A DNA stretch of 64,000 nt, taken from Atherix ibis. Taxonomy: Eukaryota; Arthropoda; Insecta; Diptera; Athericidae. The DNA lies in the NCBI GenBank assembly GCA_958298945.1, contig OY282606.1:53519920-53583919 (forward strand), given 5' to 3'. Shown here in pieces: positions 20,801-30,624 of the stretch. Position 1 is the stretch's first letter; every line of letters begins with the position of its first letter. Made by a program: the position numbers and the translations under genes. The notes beneath the pieces were generated by a model. That model was not told where the DNA came from, searched no databases, and saw only the letters and a list, made by a program, of their open reading frames with translations.

Positions 20801-22055
20801 TTCGCCCAAAAAAATTATGGGACTTATTCGTACGAAATTTCGTTAACCTGGGCATTATGTTATCAATTTAATTTCAGGTTACGAATATATTCACGAAACT
20901 AAAGCCGCGGCTACCATAACAATATCGGCAGTTATTGTACTTAGACTTTACGATCAGAAAATCTCCTAAATATTTTACTAAATAACTAACTTTTAATCTA
21001 GAATAGATATTGAAGTTTGTCGTTTCACTAGTCCAATTTATGTTGAATATAATCTACACAATTTCACAGCACCTTAAAATTTTCATTATTATTGTATTAA
21101 ATAATATGTGATTCCTTTATTTGAAGAAAAAAAACACATTTTTCGAATATGAATTTAATATGATAAGTTAATGATAAATGAAAAAGATGTACCCGATATC
21201 AGCAAAACGATATTAATTTTAGCATCTCTCATTCTAAACAAGACGCTGTACTCAATTTCATAAACATCTGTTCATTACTTAGATTATAGAAGACAAGGAT
21301 ACATAATTGAAGCAACTGGTTGAAACCAAAAACCGGCATACAATCTTTACTTATTTATAGTAAATATGTTCAAAAAATCCATATGGTAAATTCATATATT
21401 CTTATAATAGATTTATTAGGATACTTACCAGGGATTTTTTCCAGGCACTAACTAAGTGTATGCATTCACATTTTAACATATTCGGAAATTATTCATCAAT
21501 AAAAAATAAAACCCCAATCGAAAAGTGATCAGACGACCGTTATTGACACGCCATCCTTAGCCCTTTATTAAAATATTTAATTTAGTTTCACTGTCAACTT
21601 ACCTGAAAAATTGAATTCACAATCCTTGGTTTCGAAGTAATTAAAACAATTATTAATGAAAAAGTTCATTTTATTGAAATATTTTGTGATATGTAGCCAA
21701 GTGGCCGATTGTCTATCCATACACTCTTTAATATAAGGTTCATTAGTTCAGGTTTAAGAGCCATTTAAATGGGAAAAGGTTAGTGTTTTTTTTTTACTAA
21801 AGTGGAAGAAAGTGAATTTTGTGTGGTAATAAAGCACTCTTTTTTAAGGTGAAAAATAATATCTGGAACTAAAATGAAGCTTAAAAATAATATAATTTCG
21901 ACTCCTCAGCATGGTATGGAATAATTTTAAAGTGGTGTACTGAATTGCATTGCGGTCATATAAGCATACGTAATGCTAAGCGTGATGGCTGTCGCGTTTG
22001 CTTATGCCTGAGCAAAAACCTTTTTTGTAACAACTTCAATGGAGTGTTTGCACGT
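20801..22055. other. Spacer, nothing recognised
   Basis: AT-rich, short frames only. Confidence 0.5.
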
Positions 22056-22340
22056 TTTTAAACATAATCAAATTTTTACCTCTTGATGAAACATGGATTC
22101 ACCATTCCTTTGTCATGATAGGTTTTATCATGACAAAGGACCTGCACATTTATAAGTAATTGTAATAGTAAAATTAGTGGATTTGGCTCCCTAGGACTTA
22201 TTTTGTTTCCGAACTTAAAGAAAGAGCTTAGTGGAAAAGTTATACCTGAAACTAAGACCAATATTGAAGAGTTTAAAAAATCGTTCTATATGGCTGGCAT
22301 AAAGAAGTTTGAATATCATTGGACGAATTGTAAATGGTTG
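22056..22340 (+). mobile_element. Degraded irritans-type mariner scrap
   Basis: The plus strand reads FLPLDETWIHHS, resembling the first catalytic block TMDETWLHHY of Himar-type transposases, and then, after a hairpin, HDKGPAHL and LVDLAP-DLF, resembling the HDNAPAH and SPDLAP-DFFLF blocks. Large parts are deleted and no ends were found. The assignment rests on three short blocks in order. Confidence 0.45.
22106..22140. repeat. Perfect 15-bp hairpin
   Basis: Arms TCCTTTGTCATGATA and TATCATGACAAAGGA around the loop GGTTT. The right arm encodes the HDKG part of the mariner block; the left arm has no ancestral counterpart. Confidence 0.85.
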
Positions 22341-23755
22341 TTGTTGAATAAATTAAGTATGTTTTTCATTTATCACTGACTTGTCATATTACCCACAGTC
22401 GCAGTTTCGAATATAAAATGGTTTTCTACATCCAAAGTTTTTATATTCAAAATTACTACTGCAGAAAATAATTTTCACTTAATATTCTCTTATTTATTAG
22501 TAAATAATCAATAGAATTTAGTAGAAATGGTTGTTTTATCAGAATTTAAGGAGAATTTTTACCCATTGGACAATTGCATTTATAATGTAAGAATCTATTA
22601 ACTATTTTTCGCATTAAAAGCGAATACATCAGATATTCTGTATTCATTCATATTTAAAGCGATGCTATTTCGTTTCTAAATAGATTGGCCAGGATTTGTA
22701 TGAGTACGTAATGAAAAGTTAATATTGTATTCATGGCGAAATTGCTGATATTAATTTCTGAATTGCTTTCAATATTATCTGCAAGTTATCAGAAAAGTTC
22801 ATGACTAGGAATTTGGGATCTATCCTTATTTCCATATGCTGCTGCCAATCGTATTTGTAATGTTGATGGGTTCGGCGATGGAGCTGTCCAGAAAATTTCT
22901 CCTCGTTCTTACTGTGTACCTTCTGTTGATGATGGCCGCATACTCGTCGTGGACAGAGCGTAGACTCTTCCCTTGAACAAATATTGTCTGAAATATGCTA
23001 GCGTCATGCCTTTATATTGATTGCATAAACCGATCCTTTTGAAATCATGAAATCTCTTATTGAATTCATCGGAAATAAGACCAACTAATGGGGTATATGT
23101 GCATAACAACGGGTATATTGTTGGACAAATTTTATGTAAGCGCAAAAAGCTTTGTCCGTTCCGAAAATATGCTCTCTTGTATTTCAGTCTCTTTATAATA
23201 CAGCTGACTATAACTACACATTTATATATGTACATTAAAGTAATTATATATTACGCAATTCAAAGTCTTTATGTATGAGTATATAGAGTTTATTGACTTT
23301 AATTAAAATAACATCAATCACTCTATTGGACTGGCATTCCAAAAGCTTTTGTTTGAGATATTCGATAGCTCAAATTACTAGTATGCATGCTCATATTAAA
23401 GCAGAAATCAAATCAGTTTTAATTAGAACTATTTCTATTATCATCACAAAAGATGAGATTAGATTGTTCGAACTCAATATATTGTAAACGTACTCGTAGG
23501 CATCCCATAGGCTTGTGAGGAATTATTGTATAATTTATACATTATTTAAGAGAAAATTAATATTGAAATTATCATAATTAATAGAAAGTTAATTTCTCTA
23601 TGAATAGCAATTTAACTAGATAGACGAATATGAATACAAAAAAATTTCATTAGACAAAATAAATAATAATTTTTTTAAAGTATTTGTGCACGCATAAATT
23701 TATCAAATTTGTTATTTTGAAAAAAAATAAATTATTTACTTCATAAATTTATCAA
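22341..23755. other. AT-rich spacer; one doubtful frame
   Basis: A minus-strand frame at 22909-23235 contains LVGLISDEFNKRFHDFKRI, faintly like the SEF-KRF-DFR block of hAT-related transposases, but nothing else supports it. Confidence 0.35.
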
Positions 23756-23756
23756 A

Positions 23757-23813
23757 TTAAGTGAAATAACTTAGACCAAATATATTTTATTTGGTCTAAG
23801 TTATTTCACTTAA
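23757..23813. repeat. Perfect 26-bp hairpin
   Basis: The arms 23757-23782 (starting TTAAGTGAAATAACTTAGAC) and 23788-23813 are exact complements around a 5-base loop. A 17-bp direct repeat (CATAAATTTATCAAATT) lies just left of it (about 23693 and 23742). Confidence 0.9.
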
Positions 23814-23999
23814 AATACATCACTCTCAAATAAACACTACTGTCATAAAGACCCTTGGTCTTGCTATTTAATCCTCAGAGACTTCAGCTGTTTACAGGAA
23901 TTATTTTATACTCTTCCCGATATTCGATAACATAATCTTTTTAAGAATATTTAATCTCAAACCAAATATTCTTCGGATGATCATATACTCGAACGTTGG

Positions 24000-24215
24000 C
24001 AAGAGTTCAATAATGGGGGACGATTCCGAATTTTATAATGAGATGAAATTTACAAGCGATATTATGACTACCCGAACGTTGGTAAAATAAGGCTTAATAG
24101 GCTATTGTGGGTGGGAAAATCCTGTTGAAAATTATGACTGCGCAATGGTTGGTAAAGTTAGGCTTACCAGGCTACGATGAATGAGGAAAGTCCTGTTTGA
24201 ATAGTTTACAGTGGC
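24000..24215 (+). mobile_element. Possible RTE-like C-terminal scrap, duplicated in tandem
   Basis: Two 70-bp units at 24061-24130 and 24131-24200 share ATTATGACT, GTTGGTAAA, AGGCTTA, AGGCTA and CCTGTT; a more diverged third unit may start near 23985. The upstream frame SEFYNEMKFTSDIM and the units' R-N-RL-W-G pattern recall the C-terminal block of RTE-type proteins. The duplication is clear; the identity is tentative. Confidence 0.35.
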
Positions 24216-24352
24216 CACACTTACGACAGGAGGAAGTGAGGCAGATATTGACTTCTATGGAGCGAATGAATTGACTAGAATACTAGAGAGTTCTGAGCCT
24301 TGACGAACTATACAACCTAGTTCAGTGAGCCACTGTAAACTTTCCAAACAGG
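24192..24352. repeat. 24-bp inverted repeat pair enclosing 113 bp
   Basis: Left arm 24192-24215 (CCTGTTTGAATAGTTTACAG, continuing TGGC) and right arm 24329-24352 are complementary at 22 of 24 positions. Nothing coding is recognised between them. Confidence 0.75.
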
Positions 24353-24366
24353 ATTTTATATTACAT

Positions 24367-24394
24367 GCCCACTGATTGGATATAATCAGTGGGC
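24367..24394. repeat. 11-bp hairpin
   Basis: Arms GCCCACTGATT and AATCAGTGGGC, loop 6 bases. Confidence 0.75.
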
Positions 24395-24658
24395 CTGGAA
24401 TATGATGAACAAAAAACCGAGTCAGTAGTAGTAACCAGCAGAAAAGTAATGAAGTCTATTATTCTCATCATCGATGGCTATGATTATCTCATAGTTGTCA
24501 TAACGATACCTAGAATTTCAGATTGAGCTTTAACGAACATCGGCGAATCGCATCTAAAAAGGCAAGTCTCAAAAAAAATCTTATAATAACTACAGAGGCC
24601 CACACCACCAGTTATCAGCTCTATCTGGACAGAAGTTATGGCGACAAAAACGTACATA

Positions 24659-25526
24659 CGAGATCTGTTCAAAAAGTATCGCGAATTTTTAATTTCCGCG
24701 GGTTACGTATATTCGATTTTTTTGTGGCGTTATGTTAGTACTAATGGCTCTCACTTATGCCGACAAGTTTGGCCATTTTGAATGTTCAGTTAATTTTTGA
24801 TAGCTGCTTTGCTTGCACGTGTTTTGGCTAGTTTTCGCTTTTTGCCCATTTTCGACCAAAACAACATCACATTAACATTGCTAAGGAGCGACGAACCAAA
24901 TTTACTCCAGAGGGTCATAACTGGTGACGAATCATGGGTTTCAGGTTATGACATGGAAACCAAAGCTCAATTATCCCAATGAAAACTGCGGCACGAGCCA
25001 AGACCGAAAAAAAACGCGCTAAGTTCAGTCAAATATGAAGGTTTTTTATACAATGAGTTCTTGCTATAGGGTAGAACGGGCAATGAGGAATATTATCTGC
25101 AAGTTATGCACAAGTTGCGAGAAGCAATCCTCCAGAAACGCCGGATTTGTGGAAGAACAAAAATTGGCTTTTACACCATGATAACGCCCCTGCTCACGCA
25201 TCGTTACTTATGGGCGAATTTTTGGTCAAAAACAATACACGAATAATGCCGCAGTTACCATATTCTCCAGATCTGGCCCCTTGTGACTTTTTCTTTTCCC
25301 GAAACAGATTCTTTGATTCATTTTTTGGAATGGGCAAAAACCGAAGACGAGCCAAAATACGTGCAAGGAAAGCAGCTGTCAAAAATTAACTGAACATTCA
25401 AAATGGCCTAACTTGTCGCTATAAGTGAAAGACATGAGTACCAACATAACGCCAAAAAAAATCTAAAATCGATTATACGTAACCCGCGGTAATTCAAAAT
25501 TCGCGATACTTTTTGAACAGACCTCG
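24659..25526 (+). mobile_element. Rearranged family 3 mariner, copy 3B, with long terminal inverted repeats
   Basis: Both ends are complete (CGAGATCTGTTCAAAAAGTA and its complement) with TA on each side. The left arm 24659-24850 and right arm 25329-25526 are inverted copies of about 192 and 198 bp, close to 90% alike. In ordinary copies 3A and 3E the 3' side instead holds the transposase C terminus. Here the C-terminal coding region after LAPCDFFF is replaced by an inverted copy of the 5' end, and about 400 bp encoding the DNA-binding domain are deleted. Copy 3C has the same two junctions. Confidence 0.92.
24860..25325 (+). pseudogene. Transposase core remnant in copy 3B
   Basis: Frames carry NLLQRVITGDESWVSGYDMETK (first Asp), a broken stretch with YYLQVMHKLREA, and KNKNWLLHHDNAPAHASLLM (second Asp) to PYSPDLAPCDFFF (third Asp). 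All three catalytic Asp codons remain, but both DNA-binding helix-turn-helix domains and the C terminus are gone, and stops interrupt the frame, so no working transposase can be made. The residues after DFFF come from the inverted 5' end and are not transposase. Confidence 0.88.
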
Positions 25527-25900
25527 TACGTCAAGTGAACGCGGTTTATCTGTACTGTCTCGTAAGATGCTGTCTGTATTATAGCTGGCATACTTTTAAT
25601 CGAAATTCGTCGGCTCAAAGTCAGCAGACACTGGCATCTATCGATTAAAGAAAGATGTACGCATTATATCATTTCTGATATAGCCAAGTTAAACGGAAGA
25701 GGCTATGAAGAACTGGACCACTGTATGGCTCAATTTATGGTAAGACGTGGGTGCTTTATAGCATATCTTTATCGCTTTAAGATGGAAGTTGGTGCGAAAT
25801 GCCCTAATCACAATCAAGGATGTGGAATATATTTTCTTTCACTGTTCACACTATATTAGAGAAAGGAATAAACTGGAGAAATTATTCACTGACAGCTATT

Positions 25901-26897
25901 CACTCAAATGATAATACTGCAGGCATGCTGGGGTGTAGTAGTCGAATACGCATCTTGAGTTATAAAAAAAGACTGGCAATAAGGAAAATTGAGAAAAAGG
26001 GAGCCTGTAACCTAATTATGGTAAAAGACTAGAATGCAGTCGACTCCTCATGAAGTCATACCTGACCGAATCATACGGTCTCATTGGCAGTTAAATGTGA
26101 AGAACAGGAAGAGGCGTTTTAGAGTATAAAAATTCTATGCATTATAGGAATCGGTATCCCTACAGCGTCTTTAGAAGATATCCCTCTACCAGCGTATAAA
26201 AAAAGTCACAGATATACTTATCTTTTTATTAAAGTCAACCTGACTAATTATTTGTCTACAGTCTATAAGATGCAGTTATTTTTTTTAAAGAATTATATGA
26301 ATGGTCAATGGCCTATTATTCATTATGGATTAATAGTAAAAAAATATGAATACTTCTTTAGCCTGCAATACTCATTTGAAAGGAAGATGTCTGTTTATCA
26401 GAAAAAATATAAAAATGTAGTGGACAAGTATTGGTAGATTTAAATTAGCAGTGAAAATACTATTATTTTATTCAATTTTGAATAGTTATCGAGATATTGA
26501 AGAAATTTACAAAGGTATTTAAGAAAAATGTATATTCATAATGGTTTATTTAGGATAAAGGATTATGAAAATAGCAAAAGGATAGCATCTGGAATTATTA
26601 TTACTTAAAAATGTGAGGTGGGAAAAATGAAAAATTATATATATGAGAAGGTAAATATATTGTAGAATTGAAAAGAGAGAAATACTTCTAGACGAGCTAA
26701 TATTGCAGCACAAAAGAGGAGATAGCTAGAAAGTACCTGATTAGCTACCCAATATCCAGCGTGAGTCAAAGGTGTTAGACCACACATAACAAGTCTATTT
26801 TGTTAAATTTATTTTTATTTATAAAGAAAGAAAACGGTTATATATTTTTAGAATAATTCTACTTAGTATTTTTTAGTATTATTCACTTATGTAATAT
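25901..26897. other. AT-rich spacer, nothing recognised
   Basis: Short frames only, no repeats of note. Confidence 0.5.
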
Positions 26898-26899
26898 TA

Positions 26900-28041
26900 T
26901 TAGGTGTAAGGGAAAGTTCTGTCGTTTTTGAACATTTGCACTTGTATGCGTTGTCGATTCTTAGCGAGAATTCTGATTCGACTGAAATCAATTTAAACTG
27001 TTAGATAACTGTATTATTAATTGTTTATACACATTTGGAGAAGACGCAGTAATAGCTCGAACATGCCAGAGATGATTTGCGAAATTTCGTTTGGGTGATT
27101 TTTCTTTGAAAGATGAACCCAGATCAGGAAGGCCGTCAGATGTCAATGACGAAGTGCTACCCAGTATGATCAGGACAAATCCTATGTAAAATTCCCCAGA
27201 AGTGGCCTTCAAGCTTGGAATTCATTAGACTACTGCTTTAGAGTACATTAAAAGGCTTGGTTTTGTATCCAAACTCTCTATTTAGGTGCCACACGAATTA
27301 AGCGAAAAAAATTTAATAAATCGAATTTCAATATGTTCTTCAAATCTTGGTTGTCACAAAAGAGAACCATTTTTGGACTGCTTGGTGACTGGTGATGAAA
27401 AGTGGATAGTTTATAAACATGTGGTAAGAAACAGGGCATATGCTTACAAAGGGGAGACACCACTGACCACATCCAAAGCTGGCGTGTATCAAAAGAAAGT
27501 TATCTTGTGTTGTTGGTGGAATCGGAGGGGTATTGTCCACTATGAGTTGCTGAAAGAAAATTATACGATCGATGCTGATCGTTACTGTTCGCAACTTGAT
27601 GTTTTGAATAAAGAAATTCAACGTAAACGTCCATATTTGACCAACAGAAAGGGTGTAATTCTTTACCATGACCTCATGTGGCAAGAAAAACCGTACAAAA
27701 AATTGTAGAGTTGGATTGGGAAACTCTACCTTAGCCAGCATATTTTTCAGATATTTCACCATCTGACTATTATCTGTTCACGTCGCAGCAAAACTTTCTT
27801 GATGGAAATAAATGTATAAATTATGAGGGTGTGCAAATGGCAGTGAAAGAATACTCTGCGTCCAAAAACGAGGACTTCTTTTCCAGGGAGTTGGATAAGC
27901 TGCCAGAACGCTGACAAACAGTTGTAACCAATAAAACCAATAAAAAAATTATATTTTGGATTAATTTTTGAATAAAAAGTGAAAAAAAATTAGTTTTTTC
28001 TTTAAAAAAAATAAAACGACATAACTTTCACTTACACCCAA
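26900..28041 (+). mobile_element. Family 4 mariner, full length
   Basis: Ends TTAGGTGTAAGGGAAAGTTC and, on the complement of the right side, TTGGGTGTAAGTGAAAGTTA match well; TA flanks at 26898-26899 and 28042-28043. Length 1142 bp. Protein resembles family 2 more than the other families, but the ends differ clearly. Confidence 0.9.
27030..27915 (+). pseudogene. Family 4 mariner transposase
   Basis: The N-terminal part is degraded but FAKFRLGDFSLKDEPRSGRP, the end of the first DNA-binding region, is clear near 27085-27150. A frame from 27286 to 27708 carries VPHELSEKNLINRISIC, the first catalytic block VTGDEKWIVY, the KVILCCWWNRRGIVHYELL core and the second block LYHD followed by LMWQEKP where NA-PH is expected, so the Asp is kept but its surroundings are altered. 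After that frames break; WISCQNADKQL corresponds to the C-terminal LPERW region. Inactive. Confidence 0.85.
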
Positions 28042-28069
28042 TATATTCTCTAAAGGTTATTTGGAGATA

Positions 28070-28515
28070 ATATTGCAATTTTAAATACTTTTTCTAATAG
28101 ACCCAACAAGTACTCTATAGGATTAATATTTAGCCTTTGAGCTGGCCATTTGAGTTACTTAATAGAATTTTCCTTATCCACTCCATTATAGTATGACATT
28201 TATGGTAGGGAGTATTGTTCTACTTGAACTTAGCTCTATTCTAGCATTACAAAATTCGAACTTTATAAAATTATGGTTTAGCTTCGAAAAATCTTTTCAC
28301 AGATCTAGACGAAATAAGCCATTTCAATTCTTTGCTTTTAACAGGAGTAAGTTTTTATTATGTAGGAAATACCCATAGACAGTTGTTTGGGATCTCTGTA
28401 TTAGGCGATGATTACCAGTTTCCTAAAATCGATTGATAGTTGCTCGAGTAGTGCGAATTATATTACTGTCAAAGCGATTTCTTTCTGACTTATTGCTTCA
28501 TTTCATAAAAACGCT
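28070..28515 (-). mobile_element. Tc1-like transposase relic
   Basis: The minus strand near 28100-28150 reads LKWPAQRLNINPIEYLLGLL, the Tc1-family third-acid block WPAQSPDLNPIE-LW, with a variant Asp position (N in LNINPIE). Towards 28500 there is SQKEIALTV and ETGNHRLIQRSQT, resembling the N-terminal paired-like domain. Ends were not found. Confidence 0.6.
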
Positions 28516-29331
28516 ATTAATTTCCCTTAATTTTCACTAAAAACACGTTTATTCACATAGTTTACTTGAAAATAAATAACACTTACAAATAATATACCGG
28601 AACTAAATCATTCCAAACAGTCAAACATCAAAAGCTATCTTAAAGGTGTATTTAATCAATTTTAATCCAAGCCAAAATTTATACTATCAATTTCAAAATT
28701 ATCTGAAGCTTTTAAAAAACTCTATTTACTTATGCAAAATATCAAATTGGTAGCTTTTGCGTTTATTTATTTAGCTTTGTGCATTTTAAATATCACATAA
28801 CATAAAGTCATCATAACAAATTAGCTTAACTCGTCATATTTGACCAGTTCTATTTAATTATAAACCTTATACAGTTTTTACAATAAATTTACATTTAATA
28901 TTGTTTTAAAATCGCGTTTTCTTATATACATTATTTTATTCGATTTACAAATACTTTTTAATCAATTGCAATATATTGAATAGCGTCAGTTTATTAGTTT
29001 AATTAATACTATTTTATATAGTTATCCAAGAATGTTAAAGTTTAAATTATAATAAAATCATTAAGAAGATACTTTTTTGATAAAGACTTAATATTTTAAT
29101 TGATTTACTATTCGTTTGATTAAATAATTTATTTTTAAAGCAATTATAATGAAATATTTTATAGTTAATATGGGTATTATTATTTTTTTTGTAATAATTA
29201 AAATATCGAAGGGCTCCTTTATTGATATTCTGGTTGTTAAACTTGAAATAAATAAACTATAAATTTCTAAATATTAATTTTTTATTCTTTAATCACCAAA
29301 TGCTATTAGGTGAGCAATTGTATTTGAAGTA
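28516..29331. other. Very AT-rich spacer, nothing recognised
   Basis: No supported frame. Confidence 0.5.
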
Positions 29332-29503
29332 CATAGTGTGTCCCAAACTTTTTATTTAAATCATACAACATGCAGCGCCATCTATTAAAAAGATACATTC
29401 ATCCTCTTTTAAACGCTCTTAAATTCATGTAAATGGGATGACAGATGTGAAAGTTACAGCGATTTCAATGAAAGAAAAAGTGTGCTAATGTTACAAAACA
29501 AAA

Positions 29504-30561
29504 ATGGAACAAAGAGCAAATATAAAATTTTGTGTTAAACTTGAAAAAAAATTCGCTGAGACATACGAATTGATGGAAAAAGTTTATGGTAATGATTGTA
29601 TGAGTCGTACTGAAGTTTATACGTGGTTTACACGATTTAAAAATGGTCGTGAGGATTTAAATGATCCTCACGACCATTTTTAAATCGTGTAAAGCCATAT
29701 CGTCCAGAAGCTAATAATCGTGCTGAATTGGTGGAAAAAGTCCGGGAAATCATTGGTATCGATGCACATTTTACTACGAGAATGTTGGCTGAGGAATTAA
29801 ATATGAGTAAAAATACTATTTGGAGAATTTTAACTGAAGATTTGTGTAAAAGAAAGGTCTGTGCGCGTTTTATTCCACATGAATTAAATGAAGACCAAAA
29901 AATTGCTCTTGTGAAGCATTGCAAAGACATTGTTGAAACTGCTGAAAACGATCAAGACTTTCTTGATTCGATCATAACTGGTGATGAATTATGGTGCTTT
30001 AAATATGACCCTGAAACTAAGCGTCAATCTGTTGAATTGAAGTCCAAAGGCTAGCCAAAATAAAAAAAATTGCGTTTTCAGAAGCCTCGAATCAAGACAA
30101 TGTTGATTACTTTTTATGATTCGAAGGGTATTGTCCACAAGGAATTTGTTCCAGAAGGTCGAACTGTTAATGGCGAATACTATTTAGGCGTTTTAGATCA
30201 GTTGTGAAAAAAAATTGGTCGTGTTAGACCTGAATATCCAGCAGGAAAACAGCTGTTTTTATTGCACGATAATGCACCACCTCACAAGACCAAAAAAGTG
30301 AACGAATTTTTGATGAAAAAACGGATTCATCTCATCAATCACCCTCCGTATTCACCTGATCTATTACCATGTGACTATTTTCTATTTCCAAAACTGAAAA
30401 CCAAGATGAAAGGAGCATTTTATGATGATATCCCAGCCATTCAAGCAGCCGTAACCGAGGTGCTGAAGAACATTCCTATAAATGATATAAAAAAATCTAT
30501 GCATGCGCTGGTTGATCGTTCCAAACGTTGTATTGAGTCTAATGGAACCTATTTTGTATAA
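29504..30561 (+). pseudogene. Family 5 mariner transposase with all three catalytic Asp
   Basis: ATG at 29504 starts MEQRANIKFCVKLEKK and the first helix-turn-helix domain continues to RFKNGREDLND, where a 60-base hairpin (29627-29693) breaks the frame. The next frame (to 30054) reads MLAEELNMSKNTIWRILTED and the first catalytic block IITGDELWCFKY. A third frame (30262-30561) has LLHDNAPPHKTKKV and SPDLLPCDYFLFPKLK, with 34 residues between the second and third Asp, and ends NGTYFV. One TGA lies between, at 30205-30207. Apart from the hairpin, only two or three lesions separate this from an open frame, so it is one of the younger mariners here. Confidence 0.88.
29627..29693. repeat. Perfect 30-bp hairpin inside the family 5 transposase
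   Basis: Arms 29627-29656 (TTTACACGATTTAAAAATGG onward) and 29664-29693 are exact complements around a 7-base loop (TTAAATG). The left arm is ancestral coding sequence (TRFKNGRED); the right arm has replaced the expected following codons. Confidence 0.93.
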
Positions 30562-30624
30562 ATAATAACTTTTAAAGATAATATAATGTGTATTTTATTC
30601 TATATCCAAAAAGTTCTGGTGGTA

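Larger units (their letters stand above)
24440..25900 (+). mobile_element. R1-like non-LTR relic, split by mariner copy 3B
   Basis: Right of the mariner the plus strand reads RFICTVS, DAVCIIAGILLIEIRRLK and, a little further, MAQFMVRRGCFIAYLYRFK. These match the R1-clade run AYRTVS--A--V-AG-PI-L---E and the later Q-LTGHGCF--YLYR. Left of it, GYDYLIVVIT may be a degraded polymerase FADDIAVV block. TA at both mariner edges (24657-24658, 25527-25528) shows the relic was the target. Confidence 0.5.
29336..30622 (+). mobile_element. Family 5 mariner, nearly full length
   Basis: The left end GTGTGTCCCAAACTTTTT (near TA at 29330-29335) and the complement of the right end, CCACCAGAACTTTTTGG, are weak inverted repeats, with TA at 30623-30624. 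Exact left edge is uncertain by a few bases. Confidence 0.75.

Noticed and set aside
22909..23235. Possible hAT-like transposase piece (SDEFNKRFHDFKRI)
   Set aside because: Only one short, weak block; no second domain, ends or target duplication.
23690..24400. CRISPR-like array, because of several repeats and hairpins close together
   Set aside because: Repeats differ in sequence and spacing, and everything else in the window is insect transposon DNA.
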